Source: Verrucomicrobiota bacterium
Lineage (GTDB): Bacteria > Verrucomicrobiota > Verrucomicrobiia > Limisphaerales > UBA1319
Direction: 5' to 3'
NCBI GenBank assembly: GCA_022711435.1
Contig: JAKLFB010000004.1
Span: 124,001 to 188,000, forward strand
Length of the DNA: 64,000 nt
The notes beneath the pieces are model-generated. The model ran no database searches and had not been told where the DNA came from. It saw only the letters and a program-made list of their open reading frames with translations. The translations under genes and the position numbers were made by a program. This document shows positions 1 to 8,163 of the stretch, piece by piece. Numbering within the stretch: the stretch's first letter is position 1; every line of letters starts with the position of its first letter.

Positions 1-1854
1 GATGCGTTCGGGATCGACATCGTTGGCATAGTTTGTCCCGAAAACCCAATACTCCATGCCAAGGCCGCCCACTTTGCTCAAAGCCGCGTTGGGCGCGGGC
101 GGCATCAGGACGTCAAGAGTGAGCTGTCCGCTCGAGCCGCGCTGGGTGCACTGGACCGTGGCCGACGCGGCCTCGACCATTGGTTCCTCGAGGGTGTGGA
201 GAAGCCAGTATTTGCGGAAGTCCGGCTGGGCGCTGACCACCCGGTCGAACACCACCAGCGCGGCCGGGACCTGCGCGCTGCGGAGGTTGAGGAAGACGAA
301 GGAGCGAGTGACCTGCCGGACCTTGCGGCTGTACGCCGCCGTGATATCGCCTTCCAGCAGCGTGAAATCGGGCGTGTGCGGGTCGGGGCCAAATCCGTGG
401 GCGAGGACCTTACCCGTGCGATAGCCGTTGCGTGGCTCGAGCAGCGCGTCGAAGTTGCGCGGCTCGCTCCGGCCATTGGGCAGGCGCTGGCCGCCGTCGT
501 TGCCATAGCCGCGCCGGCCGAAGTCCTCGCTCGGATCGTAGATCAGCAGGCTGTTGTGGGCGATGGTGCGCCAATAGTAGTTGAGGCAGTGCGGACTGCC
601 GTAGGCCCCGGAGGATCCGGAATAGAGGCCCGAATCGCTGGCCAGCGTGCCTTTGAAATAGATTTGAAACGCGCCCGCATCGAGGTGCTGGTGGTTGACG
701 AAGTTGTATTCGTTGATCTTCATCTCCGCGATCACGGAATCCTCACCCCACCCGGTGCGCGCCACCATCCAGCCGAAAGGCGAACCGAAGTAGCGCGAGA
801 GCGGCAGCGTGCGGACGGGTTCCGGCTGGAGGTCGGCCTTGCGCCACAGGATTTCGAACAGGGTCTCGTTCCCGCCGGCGCCGCCCTGCCGCTCGAACTG
901 GTCCATCAGCACCCTGTCTCCGTGGTAGCTGGCGACCAGGAGCGTGCCCATGTATTCGCTCCAGGGCCGGCCCCAGGGTGCGCTGTGGGCGAAGGTGTCG
1001 CCCGCGCGCAGCCGCTGGCCGTCCGGCCGTGTGGTGTAGACCCACAGATAGGGGATCCAGCGCTGCTCCGCACCATACACGTTGCCGGCGCCCAGCCGGT
1101 CGAATATCCACAGCGGGTAGGTGTCCCAGCTGAACCGATGGGCTCCGTAGGAATCGCCCTGGTGGTAGGCGTGGCCGCCATAAAACCATTGGCGCGCCGG
1201 CAGGTGCTCCCGAAAGAACCGCCCTGCTGCGAGCCGGTACATCTCCGGAAATTCGTCGTAGATGGCAATGCCCGCCGACAGCATGTCGCGCATGATCATG
1301 GCCTCCGAAGCGTGGCCGGTCACCGAGCCCTGGCCGATGGGCGGATAGCCGCACTCCTGCGTCTTGGCCAGCCGCACCAGTTCCCGAATGAACGCCTGTT
1401 TCTCCTCCCCCGTCAGCAGCCGGTAACACCAGTCATACGCGATCGCGCCCGTGACCATCATCCGGCCCGTCTCCCGGCAGGCGTCCTGATGATCGGCCAG
1501 CTTGCACTTTCGAAGCAGAGGCAGGGCGGTTTCGATCGCCGCGCGGCCTCGTTGGACATCGCCCGAGACCAGGAATTGAAGCGCGTCCCACTCGATCCGC
1601 ATCTGAGGCGATCTCCGAGCCATCGCCTCGAGCCGGTCGACCGCCGGCTTCAACACCGGATCTTCCAGCCGCGCCGGCAGCTCCGCGACATGCCCGGCGC
1701 GCAAATAGAGCCGAGGATGCCCCGCCGGAGGCAGCGGCAACCGCGCGCCATCCACCGAGGCCCATTGAATTGGCGCGTCCGCGGCGAGCCCGGCGCCGGA
1801 GGCTGCAGCGCACGCCCAGACCAACCAGCAGGCTGCAGCAAATTTTAAAATCAT
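1..1854 (-). CDS. Heparinase II/III-like secreted protein (partial, 3' end outside window)
   Basis: The frame is open without a stop from the ATG at 1854 to the window edge (618 codons), so the C-terminus is missing. The N-terminus is a signal peptide (MILKFAAACWLVWACAAA), which suggests periplasmic or secreted location. The middle resembles the alpha/alpha-toroid of polysaccharide lyases. The segment NHQHLDAGAFQIYFKG, followed by a Gly/Ser-rich stretch and RTIAHNSLLIYDPSE, matches the heparinase II/III C-terminal beta-sandwich, where conserved His and Asn/His residues lie near the active site. Related proteins cleave uronate-containing, often sulfated, polysaccharides, which fits the sulfatases further along; the actual substrate is unknown. 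DUF4962-type lyases are a close alternative. The long reading on the opposite strand is an antisense shadow. Confidence 0.8.
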   Translation of the reverse strand, partial: MILKFAAACWLVWACAAASGAGLAADAPIQWASVDGARLPLPPAGHPRLYLRAGHVAELPARLEDPVLKPAVDRLEAMARRSPQMRIEWDALQFLVSGDVQRGRAAIETALPLLRKCKLADHQDACRETGRMMVTGAIAYDWCYRLLTGEEKQAFIRELVRLAKTQECGYPPIGQGSVTGHASEAMIMRDMLSAGIAIYDEFPEMYRLAAGRFFREHLPARQWFYGGHAYHQGDSYGAHRFSWDTYPLWIFDRLGAGNVYGAEQRWIPYLWVYTTRPDGQRLRAGDTFAHSAPWGRPWSEYMGTLLVASYHGDRVLMDQFERQGGAGGNETLFEILWRKADLQPEPVRTLPLSRYFGSPFGWMVARTGWGEDSVIAEMKINEYNFVNHQHLDAGAFQIYFKGTLASDSGLYSGSSGAYGSPHCLNYYWRTIAHNSLLIYDPSEDFGRRGYGNDGGQRLPNGRSEPRNFDALLEPRNGYRTGKVLAHGFGPDPHTPDFTLLEGDITAAYSRKVRQVTRSFVFLNLRSAQVPAALVVFDRVVSAQPDFRKYWLLHTLEEPMVEAASATVQCTQRGSSGQLTLDVLMPPAPNAALSKVGGLGMEYWVFGTNYANDVDPERI

Positions 1855-1902
1855 GGCGAGGCGTTCGGACAGTTGTTGGAGCATGGCGATGCTGGAGCAT
1901 GA

Positions 1903-1931
1903 GTCTTAATTGGGTGTCCCTGCCGGGTCAA
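1903..1931 (-). promoter_or_regulatory. Candidate promoter for the heparinase-like gene
   Basis: Read on the minus strand, TTGACC (1926-1931) lies 17 bases before TAAGAC (1903-1908). The start codon is about 50 bases further on, at 1854. The -35 is preceded by C, giving CTTGAC, the core also seen at 34673, 43230 and 55905. The -10 is a weak match (3 of 6). Confidence 0.35.
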
Positions 1932-2104
1932 GCCTTCCATCCTCGGCTGTGGCCTTGACATCGGCCTCCTCCGATCCAACAATTCATCCGCAAGCTCAAA
2001 CCGCAAAAGGCAAAACTGGATTGAAATCAACCGAAACGAAATCCCGCGGGCGCCGTCTCTCGCGCCCGATCCCGGGTCTCCCGAGCGGGGCCCGCTCTGC
2101 AGCA

Positions 2105-3346
2105 ATGAAACGAACCGTTGGGACAGCATTAGTGGCGGGCCTGATCCTTGCCTTATCTTGTCAGGCAGGCGCGAATTGCGGGACACCGGTTGTCTTCCCG
2201 GCGATCACGGGGCCGATTCAGATCACCGGCGGCGAAAAAGAGCACTTGTTCGCCAGCTATTACGGGATCAACTCGTTTGACCGTTCGCAGCAGCATGCCA
2301 CGGTTCTGGAAACGGACATCCGAAACCGGCTCCCCAACGAGAACGATCCTGCGACCTTGGGTCTGGTCGACCTCCAAACGAAGGAGTTCATCCCCTTGGC
2401 GCAGACTCGAGCCTGGAATTTCCAGCAGGGGTGCATGGCGCATTGGCTCTCGACATCGCCCGATTCGCGGATCATTTACAACGATTTCCGAGACGGGAAG
2501 TATGTCTCCGTGACGATGGATGTCCGCGCCAGGAAGGAGGTTGGAGCCATCCCCCATCCGATCAGCGCGGTGTCGCCCAAGGGCACGGAAGCGGCCAGCA
2601 TCAACTTTGCGAGGCTGCGGCTCACTCGCCCGGATTACGGCTATGGTGGCGGCGGCCAGGATTCTCGAAAGGACATCCCTTTTCCAAAGGACGACGGACT
2701 CTTTTTGATCGATCTGGGAACCGGGACCTCGAGGCTCCTGGTTTCCTATGACCAGATCCGGGGGCTGGTCCCGCCGCTTCGGCCAGGGGCCATCGCGTGG
2801 TTCAACCACACGCTCTTCAGCCGCGACGGCTCGAAGATCTTCTGGCTCGCGCGCCAGATGGATGGCACGGCGCGCATCACCACCGCGCTCACGGTGAACC
2901 GGGATGGAACCGATTTGCGGAGATGTTTCCCCGATCAATGGGGCGGATCGCACTACGACTGGCTCGATGGCGACGAGCTGATGGTCAGCGCGAACTTCGA
3001 GGGCAAGCAGTATGCGCATGTCCTGTTCACGATCGGCCAGCAAGATTACAAGAGGCTCGGGAACGGCCTGCTGGATTACGACGGGCATGGCACGTTTTCT
3101 CCGGATGGGAGATGGATGGTCACCGACACGTATCCATCGGGGGGCCTGCGAGAGCAAAAGATCTACCTGATGGACATGGCCAGCGGCGCGGTGCTGTCCC
3201 TGGGCCGGTTCGTGCAACCGGCGGAATATGGCGGATTCTGGCGGTGCGACATCCACTGCCGGTGGAGCCCGGACGGGGACATCATCGGGTTCAATTCCAC
3301 CCATTCCGGGCGCCGGCAGGCCTACATATTTCGGCTGGGCTTTTGA
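2105..3346 (+). CDS. Secreted TolB-like / WD40-like beta-propeller protein
   Basis: 413 residues from the ATG at 2105. That start is preferred over an upstream in-frame ATG (1910) because it opens directly into a signal peptide (MKRTVGTALVAGLILALSCQAGA). Propeller-type blades recur, for example FSPDGRWMVTDTYPSGG and CRWSPDGDIIGFNSTHSG, the PD40/TolB 'SPDG' signature. The ending with HxxWSPDG and a following RQAYIF strand resembles the oligogalacturonate-lyase-like propellers common in Planctomycetes and Verrucomicrobia. Enzymatic activity cannot be read from the sequence. It is divergent from the heparinase-like gene, with a roughly 250-bp shared upstream region that may serve both. Confidence 0.75.
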   Translation: MKRTVGTALVAGLILALSCQAGANCGTPVVFPAITGPIQITGGEKEHLFASYYGINSFDRSQQHATVLETDIRNRLPNENDPATLGLVDLQTKEFIPLAQTRAWNFQQGCMAHWLSTSPDSRIIYNDFRDGKYVSVTMDVRARKEVGAIPHPISAVSPKGTEAASINFARLRLTRPDYGYGGGGQDSRKDIPFPKDDGLFLIDLGTGTSRLLVSYDQIRGLVPPLRPGAIAWFNHTLFSRDGSKIFWLARQMDGTARITTALTVNRDGTDLRRCFPDQWGGSHYDWLDGDELMVSANFEGKQYAHVLFTIGQQDYKRLGNGLLDYDGHGTFSPDGRWMVTDTYPSGGLREQKIYLMDMASGAVLSLGRFVQPAEYGGFWRCDIHCRWSPDGDIIGFNSTHSGRRQAYIFRLGF

Positions 3347-3373
3347 GGAAGAGGGGCTGGGGCCGGCCCGGCG

Positions 3374-3595
3374 ATGATCCTCTCGGGTTCATCTTCGAAA
3401 TCCGGAACATGCCCGGCGCGATTCGGGCGATCACCTGCCTCATTCCGGCGCGATACTTCGTCACCGCGATGCAGACGCTCTTCCAGGCCAGCGACGCCTG
3501 GGCCGTGCTGGCCCCATCCATGCTCTTCCTGCTCCTGGCATCCGGATTGTTCCTCGGTCTCACAGCGGTTAAAACCCGGCACAGGCTCGGACTAG
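3374..3595 (+). pseudogene. Remnant: C-terminal end of an ABC-2 type transporter permease
   Basis: Two frames together give the hallmark end of an ABC-2 permease. The codons at 3374-3387 read MILSG; after a one-base frame change near 3388 the text reads FIFEIRNMPGAIRAITCLIP, then ARYFVTAMQTLF and a hydrophobic helix ending in VKTRHRLG. Intact families read LSGFIFPIxNMP...LIPARYFxxxxR at this spot, about 80 residues from the end. Nothing upstream encodes the rest of the protein: the propeller gene stops at 3346. This is therefore a truncated, frameshifted relic, probably of the first permease of an HlyD-ATPase-permease-permease operon. Confidence 0.75.
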
Positions 3596-3607
3596 CGCCA
3601 CAGCCCC

Positions 3608-4108
3608 ATGTCCTATCGCGTCCTGACCCTGATTCTCAAAGAGCTGCGGGCCATCCTGCGGGACCGCCAGGGCCGCGTTCTGCTGATCGCTCCTGTGATC
3701 CTGCAGCTGGCTGTTTTTGCTTTCGCCGCCACGATCGAGGTGAAGAACAACACGCTCGGCGTCTTCAACGAAGACATGGGCGCCGAGTCGGCCGAGCTTC
3801 TGCATCGCCTGGGGCGCGCCCAGGCCTTCACCAAGGTCGGATACCTCTATTCCGAGGCCGACGTTCGCCGGGCGGTGGACCGCCAGCACGCGCTGCTGGT
3901 GCTGCGGTTTTCGCCGGACTTCTCGCGGAACATCGCGGCGGGCCGGCCGGCTCGCATTCAGGCGGTCCTGGATGGCCGGCGCTCGAATAACGCCCAAATC
4001 GCCCTCGGGTATGTCCATGAACTCCTCCAATCCCTCTGGCCGCTGCTGGTCATCTCGTCGATCACGCTCACGGCGGCGGATTGGATGTTCCGCCAGCGTT
4101 TAGGTTGA
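3608..4108 (+). pseudogene. Truncated ABC-2 permease (N-terminal part only)
   Basis: 166 residues beginning MSYRVLTLILKELRAILRD and continuing with a transmembrane helix, then VKNNTLGVFNEDMG and LDGRRSNNAQIALGYV. This is the N-terminal topology of YhhJ/YhiI-type ABC-2 permeases (first helix plus extracytoplasmic domain). Full-length relatives have about 370 residues with five more helices; here the frame stops after one short further hydrophobic stretch. The last nine bases overlap the 3' end of the convergent sensor kinase gene, so a deletion probably joined this stub to the two-component locus. With the preceding fragment it looks like the residue of two adjacent permease genes. A short expressed protein cannot be excluded. 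Confidence 0.7.
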
Positions 4109-5650
4109 GGAGCCGCCGGCAATCCCGGCTGGGAGCAGCGATCCGAGCGCCGCCTGGAAGCAGGTCTTGCCGGGACGGCTGCCCTCGAGGACGAGTGTGC
4201 CGCGATGGGCCTGGAGGATCTCGCGAGCCAGGCTCAGGCCCAGGCCGAGACCATCTCGAGTCCGGCCCCGCGTCGGATCGGCGCGATAGAAGCGCTGAAA
4301 AAGCCTTGGCTGGTCCTCGAGCGGTATGCCCGGCCCGCCGTTGCAGACGGTCAGAACCGCCTGCCCCTTCCCGGCTGCCAGGCTCACAGCAACGAATCCG
4401 TTGGCCTCGTTGTGCTTGACCGCGTTGCTGAGCAGGTTGAGCAGCGCCATCCGCAACAGGCAGCGATCGGCCTCGATCCGCATGCCCGGCTGAATCTCCA
4501 CATCGAATCGGAGATTCGAGTCAGCCGCCAGGATGCGGGCGTCTTCGATCATTCCCTCGAGCTCGGCGCTCAAGTCGACCGGCTCGAGTGCGAGCTTGAG
4601 CTGGCCGGCATCCGATTGGGAAAGCAGCAGCAGGCCGCGGGTGATGCGCTTAAGCCGCTGCGTCTCCTCCAGGAGGTTGCCGAACACCTGTTGCTCCGGC
4701 GAGCCGGGCGCCGCGGCCTGGAAAGCATTTTCGAGCTCGCCCTGCATGACCGCCAGCGGCGTCTTGAGCTCGTGCGACGCATCGGCGCTGAACCGGGTCG
4801 CCTGCTGGAAGCTCGCTTCCAAGCGGTCCATCATCCCGTTGAGCACCCGGATGAGCCGCGCGATCTCCGGGTCGCCGTCCAGCGGCGGGATGCGCTGGTC
4901 CAGGCCGCGGGCCGTCACGCCCTCGGCCATCTCGCTGATGGTGTTCAACGGGCGCAAGGCCCGCCCCGCCACCAGCCAGCCGCCGCCGCCCACTAGCAAC
5001 AGCGCCATAGGCAAAGCGCACAGAATCACGTTCCGCATCCGGTTCAGCTCGGCCTGGACCCGGTCGTAGTTCAGCCCGACTGCAAGTCGCATTTCGTTGT
5101 TGCCCATCACGCCGAAACGCCATGCCGAGCTGCCGGCTTGAGCCGTGAAGAACCGGGGCGTCTTCGTGAAGACAACCGGGCCGCCGCTGCCGCCCGGGCC
5201 GGGTCCCCGCCCCAAGGCCCCTCGCCCTGTGCCGCCGCCCGCTCGCCACGGGGAGCCGCGGTATGCCGCGAGGGGGCTCGGGGCGGCGACGCCGCTGGTT
5301 CGGGGATCGTCTGCCAGCGAAAGATCCATTTGGCCGGGATCGATCTGCTCGGGCCACCCGGGCGAGACGTAGAGAACCTGGCCCTGCGCATCCTGGAGAA
5401 GCAGGAGAATCTGTCCCTGGTGCTCCTCTCCGAAAATGAACTCCAGCGAGCTCTGAAAGCGCTCGAAGCTGCCCCGGCTGGCCAGCCATCCCGGATGGCG
5501 CGCCCCGAGAGACCGAATCTCCGTGTCCACCTGTCCCACCTTCTGCCGGTGGAGCAGGTACCAGGTGGCCAGACCGAAGCCGCCCACGGCCAGCCCGGAA
5601 ATCAGCGCGGACAACAGAGCGATCTTGAAACGGAAAGAGCCGATGTTCAT
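4100..5650 (-). CDS. Sensor histidine kinase, CusS-like
   Basis: 516 residues. Order: transmembrane helix 1 (about 9-33), extracytoplasmic sensor region (34-207), helix 2 (208-229), HAMP (229-283), HisKA with SADASHELKTPL (phospho-acceptor His293), and a HATPase_c domain with N-box (LLNLLSNAVKHN), GGPGIP and GLGLGLSLA G-boxes. The sensor domain carries a Gly-rich insert (about 137-157), unusual for the family. It starts inside the stop of the response regulator (4-bp ATGA overlap), so the two are co-translated. Pairing with a CusR-like regulator and a CusR-box-like palindrome upstream points to metal (copper/silver type) sensing; this is inference, because ligand residues cannot be assigned. 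Confidence 0.9.
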   Translation of the reverse strand: MNIGSFRFKIALLSALISGLAVGGFGLATWYLLHRQKVGQVDTEIRSLGARHPGWLASRGSFERFQSSLEFIFGEEHQGQILLLLQDAQGQVLYVSPGWPEQIDPGQMDLSLADDPRTSGVAAPSPLAAYRGSPWRAGGGTGRGALGRGPGPGGSGGPVVFTKTPRFFTAQAGSSAWRFGVMGNNEMRLAVGLNYDRVQAELNRMRNVILCALPMALLLVGGGGWLVAGRALRPLNTISEMAEGVTARGLDQRIPPLDGDPEIARLIRVLNGMMDRLEASFQQATRFSADASHELKTPLAVMQGELENAFQAAAPGSPEQQVFGNLLEETQRLKRITRGLLLLSQSDAGQLKLALEPVDLSAELEGMIEDARILAADSNLRFDVEIQPGMRIEADRCLLRMALLNLLSNAVKHNEANGFVAVSLAAGKGQAVLTVCNGGPGIPLEDQPRLFQRFYRADPTRGRTRDGLGLGLSLAREILQAHRGTLVLEGSRPGKTCFQAALGSLLPAGIAGGSST

Positions 5651-6321
5651 GATGGCAACCGGAGCCGATACCCCGCGCCCCGGATCGTTTCGATCAGCTT
5701 CACCGGGGCATCGGCGTCCACTTTCTTGCGCAACCGCTGGATATAGACATCGACCAGGTTCGTTCCCGGATCAAAGTCGTAGCCCCACACCTGCTCGCAG
5801 ATTTGCGCCCGAGTCAGGATCCGGCCCGGGGAGCGCGTCAGGTGCTCGAGCAGGGTGAACTCGCGGGGCGTCAGCTCGATGGCCGCTCCCGCGCGTTTGA
5901 CCTCGCGGGTCAGCAGGTTCATGGAAAGGTCCCCGGCCGTGAGGATGCCCTGCGTGGCGCCGGTAGCCCGCCGGGTGACGGCGCGCACTCGGGCGATCAG
6001 CTCCTCGATGTAAAACGGTTTCGTCAGATAGTCGTCCGCTCCGAAATTCAATCCCTCGAGCCGTTCGTTGAGCTCGCTCCGTGCTGTCAGCAGGATGACC
6101 GGCAGCGGGACCTTCCGCTCTCGCAGATTGCGCAGGATGCTCAATCCGTCCCGGCCGGGCAGCATGATGTCGAGCACGAGGGCATCGTAGGGCCGGCTGG
6201 TGGCCAGGGCGTAACCTTCGTCGCCGTGATGCGCCACCTCGACCACAAAACCCTCCGCCTCGAGCCCCTTGCGAACAAAGGAGGCGATCTTCTTTTCGTC
6301 TTCGATGACGAGCACTCTCAC
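5647..6321 (-). CDS. OmpR-family response regulator, CusR/CopR-like
   Basis: 224 residues from a GTG at 6321, chosen because GAAGGA sits 6 bases upstream and the protein then begins VRVLVIEDEKK exactly as the family does; an upstream ATG at 6360 would add 13 unrelated residues. Receiver domain: acidic pair in IEDE, phospho-acceptor Asp51 in LVLDIMLPG, conserved Thr in LLTARSE, Lys in DYLTKPF. A winged-helix effector domain follows, with the recognition segment NLVDVYIQRLRKKVD and the ending IRGAGYRLR. Similarity to heavy-metal regulators (CusR, CopR, IrlR) is seen in the receiver sequence. First gene of the kinase operon. Confidence 0.92.
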   Translation of the reverse strand: MRVLVIEDEKKIASFVRKGLEAEGFVVEVAHHGDEGYALATSRPYDALVLDIMLPGRDGLSILRNLRERKVPLPVILLTARSELNERLEGLNFGADDYLTKPFYIEELIARVRAVTRRATGATQGILTAGDLSMNLLTREVKRAGAAIELTPREFTLLEHLTRSPGRILTRAQICEQVWGYDFDPGTNLVDVYIQRLRKKVDADAPVKLIETIRGAGYRLRLPS

Positions 6322-6542
6322 AAATCCTTCGCCCAACTGGTTCGTTGACCTGCCATGCACCTGGAAACAGCGAGCGTTATGGAATCCATGGTAATCTCGA
6401 TCCCCGCCGTTGTCATCGGCGCATTTTCACCCTCGAACGCGCCATCGAGCGCAGCCTGCCCGCACCGAACGGCCATCCAAGCCGGGAAGAAGGCCGACGG
6501 GCTGCCCATCCCCGCAGGCCCGCCCCGGGCGCCGCTGCGCCG

Positions 6543-6560
6543 GATGACAAAACTGTCATC
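6543..6560. promoter_or_regulatory. CusR-box-like palindromic operator
   Basis: A perfect inverted repeat GATGACA-AAAC-TGTCATC between the divergent CusR-like regulator and the small secreted protein. The E. coli CusR/PcoR/CopR box core is ATGACAA-NN-TTGTCAT; the core here is ATGACAA-AA-CTGTCAT, one base different. It lies about 35 bases upstream of a good -10 (6595-6600) that has no recognisable -35, the layout of an activator-dependent promoter. Confidence 0.65.
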
Positions 6561-6594
6561 TGAACCCAGGCCCCGCTTTCATGTTCGTGTGGTC

Positions 6595-6600
6595 TATTAT
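6595..6600 (+). promoter_or_regulatory. -10 element for the small secreted protein gene
   Basis: TATTAT (5 of 6 to TATAAT). Seventeen bases upstream there is no -35 match (CCCGCT at 6572-6577). Together with the CusR-like box at 6543-6560 this suggests transcription that needs the activator. The leader to the ATG at 6671 would be about 64 bases. Confidence 0.45.
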
Positions 6601-6670
6601 CTATGGAAAGGCGCTTCAGGTGGCGCCGGACTCAGAACGGCAAACAGAGACTGAAGAAAGCAACATCGTT

Positions 6671-7018
6671 ATGAAGCTCAAACTCGTCGCAGTGATGGCC
6701 GCTGCCAGCTTGCTGGCCATCGGCACCGCATTCGCCCAGAATTGCCCCGGGAGCGGCCCGCGCGGCCAGGGTAAGGGTTACGGCGGCCCGCCCCAATCCG
6801 TCGAAGAGCGCGCCGCGCGCCAGTCGGCGTGTCTGCAATTGAACGGCGGCATTTGCCCGCAGGGCGGCCCCCGGGCAGAGTGTCCCGGCTTGGGTCAGGG
6901 CAAGCGCATGGGCAAAGGCCAGGGACAGGGCAGAGGCCTCCGAGACGGGACCGGGCCGCGCAGCGTGGACGGCACCTGCCCGCTGGGCAGCGCCGGCCAG
7001 CAACGCGGTCGCAGGTAG
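6671..7018 (+). CDS. Small secreted Gly/Gln/Cys-rich protein
   Basis: 115 residues from the ATG at 6671, opening into a clear signal peptide (MKLKLVAVMAAASLLAIGTA, cleavage probably after AFA). The mature part is low-complexity, rich in Gly, Pro, Gln and Arg. It holds five Cys, four of them in Cys-Pro pairs (NCPG, ICPQ, ECPG, TCPL), and repeats such as GQGKRMGKGQGQGRG. No known family is recognised. Its position beside a CusRS-like pair, behind a CusR-like box, and its Cys content make an exported metal-binding or metal-stress protein plausible, but that is inference. A roughly 30-residue N-terminal extension to 6581 is less likely because it would bury the signal peptide. Confidence 0.6.
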   Translation: MKLKLVAVMAAASLLAIGTAFAQNCPGSGPRGQGKGYGGPPQSVEERAARQSACLQLNGGICPQGGPRAECPGLGQGKRMGKGQGQGRGLRDGTGPRSVDGTCPLGSAGQQRGRR

Positions 7019-7036
7019 AACCACGGCATGGGTGAG

Positions 7037-7060
7037 GACGCCGCCGGAAGCGGCAGCGTC
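7037..7060 (+). terminator. Hairpin downstream of the small secreted protein gene
   Basis: Ten-base stem with one mismatch (GACGCCGCCG / CGGCAGCGTC) and a GAAG loop, starting 19 bases after the stop codon. There is no T tract, so if it terminates transcription it does so as a GC-rich hairpin without the usual tail. Confidence 0.4.
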
Positions 7061-7146
7061 CATCGCCCGCCAGGCGATCCCTCCGAAGGCGCAGCGAGTC
7101 CCATGCTTCTGCGCCTTCTTTCTTTCCTCCTTCGCCTCCGCTTGAC

Positions 7147-7165
7147 GGGCAGGCGCCGCCTGCCC
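7147..7165. repeat. Perfect inverted repeat
   Basis: GGGCAGGC-GCC-GCCTGCCC: eight-base stem, three-base loop, followed by a run of C. Non-coding; could be a second terminator or only local secondary structure. Confidence 0.4.
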
Positions 7166-7333
7166 CCCCCCGCGGATGGGGGCTAAAGAATCCTTCTGCC
7201 CCGGAGCGCAGGCGCGCTTCCCCCGATCAATCCCGGCTCGTTTCGGCAGCATGCGAGCTGCAGGCGTAACGCCGCCGCCCGCTCGAACTCTGCTCGCCAA
7301 AGGCTGGCTCTGCCGATAATCTTGCATTCATAG

Positions 7334-7885
7334 ATGCGGATTGCGTTTATGACCGTCGCGAAGCTGGTCTCAACTGTTTCGGCCCCGAGCCCGTGGCGTC
7401 GATTCGCCGCGCGTGCGGCGCTGGCGGCTCTTGTCTGGCTGGGCTTGAATGGCGCGGACTGGAGGTCGTGGATCGTGGGGGTGCCAGCGGCCACCCTTGC
7501 GGCTTGGGTTAGCATGAGGCTGCTCCCGACGATGACCTGGCGCTGGTCAGTCCGCGGGGCTGTGCTGTTCGCGCTCTTCTTCCTGCGCGAGTCGCTGCGC
7601 GGAGGCTGGGACGTGGCGCGGCGCGCCTTGGCTCCGAGGCTGGAGCTTTCGCCGGCCATTATGTTCCATCCGCTTCGCCTGCCTTCGGGTCCCGCCCGGC
7701 TCTTCTTCGGCAGCGTCATCAACCTGCTGCCGGGCACGGCCGTGGTGGCTTTCGAGGAGAGCCGGCTGTGCCTCCATGTCTTGAACCGGTCCCCGCGGGT
7801 GGCAGCGGATCTGCGGGATCTGGAGGATCGCGTGGCGGGTCTCTTCGGCTGCAATTTGCGGGAGGAAAGGGATCGGAAGGGATGA
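7334..7885 (+). CDS. mnhE: Mrp-type Na+/H+ antiporter subunit E
   Basis: 183 residues with the MnhE/MrpE pattern: N-terminal helices (WLGLNGADWRSWIVGVPAAT), a basic loop (FFLRESLRGGWDVARRAL) and the diagnostic INLLPGTAVV followed by a C-terminal cytoplasmic domain with LCLHVLN. First gene of an eight-gene operon (7334-12800) in which each gene overlaps the next. Mrp complexes exchange cytoplasmic Na+ for external protons and support pH and sodium homeostasis. A start at an internal ATG (7349) is possible. Confidence 0.85.
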   Translation: MRIAFMTVAKLVSTVSAPSPWRRFAARAALAALVWLGLNGADWRSWIVGVPAATLAAWVSMRLLPTMTWRWSVRGAVLFALFFLRESLRGGWDVARRALAPRLELSPAIMFHPLRLPSGPARLFFGSVINLLPGTAVVAFEESRLCLHVLNRSPRVAADLRDLEDRVAGLFGCNLREERDRKG

Positions 7886-8163
7886 ACGCGGTGTTTATGA
7901 GCGCGGCGCTGGCCCTGCTGCTTTCGATCCTGCTGGGATTGGCGCAGGTCTTTCGCCATCGGGGCCGGGCGGACAGCTTGCTGGCGGCGCTGCTCTTTGG
8001 CAGCACCGGCGCCGCGCTCGTGCTGGTCCTGGCCAAGGCGCTCGGGTTGAGCCGCGGGGCCGACATCGCGCTGGTATTCGCCTTGCTGGCGGCGGTGCTT
8101 GGCGTGGCGTTCGTGGTCCGAGGCTGGCCGAGCGAAGAACAGACAGGGGGGCAGGACCCATGA
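7882..8163 (+). CDS. mnhF: Mrp-type antiporter subunit F
   Basis: 93 residues with three predicted membrane helices, the size and topology of MrpF/PhaF. The ATG at 7882 overlaps the mnhE stop by four bases (ATGA), which fixes the start; longer N-terminal readings only shadow mnhE. Sequence conservation in this subunit is low, so the assignment leans on topology and on position between E and G. Confidence 0.8.
   Translation: MNAVFMSAALALLLSILLGLAQVFRHRGRADSLLAALLFGSTGAALVLVLAKALGLSRGADIALVFALLAAVLGVAFVVRGWPSEEQTGGQDP

Larger units (their letters stand above)
7019..7333. other. Gene-free interval between the secreted protein and the Mrp operon
   Basis: About 315 bases with no convincing gene. 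It holds two hairpins (7037-7060 and 7147-7165, listed separately) and a run of nine C at 7163-7171. No clear promoter for the antiporter operon could be picked out. Confidence 0.5.

Noticed and set aside
196..1848. 550-codon open frame on the plus strand
   Set aside because: Antisense to the heparinase-like gene; composition (His/Arg/Val-rich) is typical of a GC-rich shadow, while the minus frame has recognisable motifs and a signal peptide.
2797..3990. 397-codon plus-strand frame across the propeller gene and permease fragments
   Set aside because: A chance open frame; only its section from about 3388 to 3592 is protein-like, and that belongs to the permease relic.
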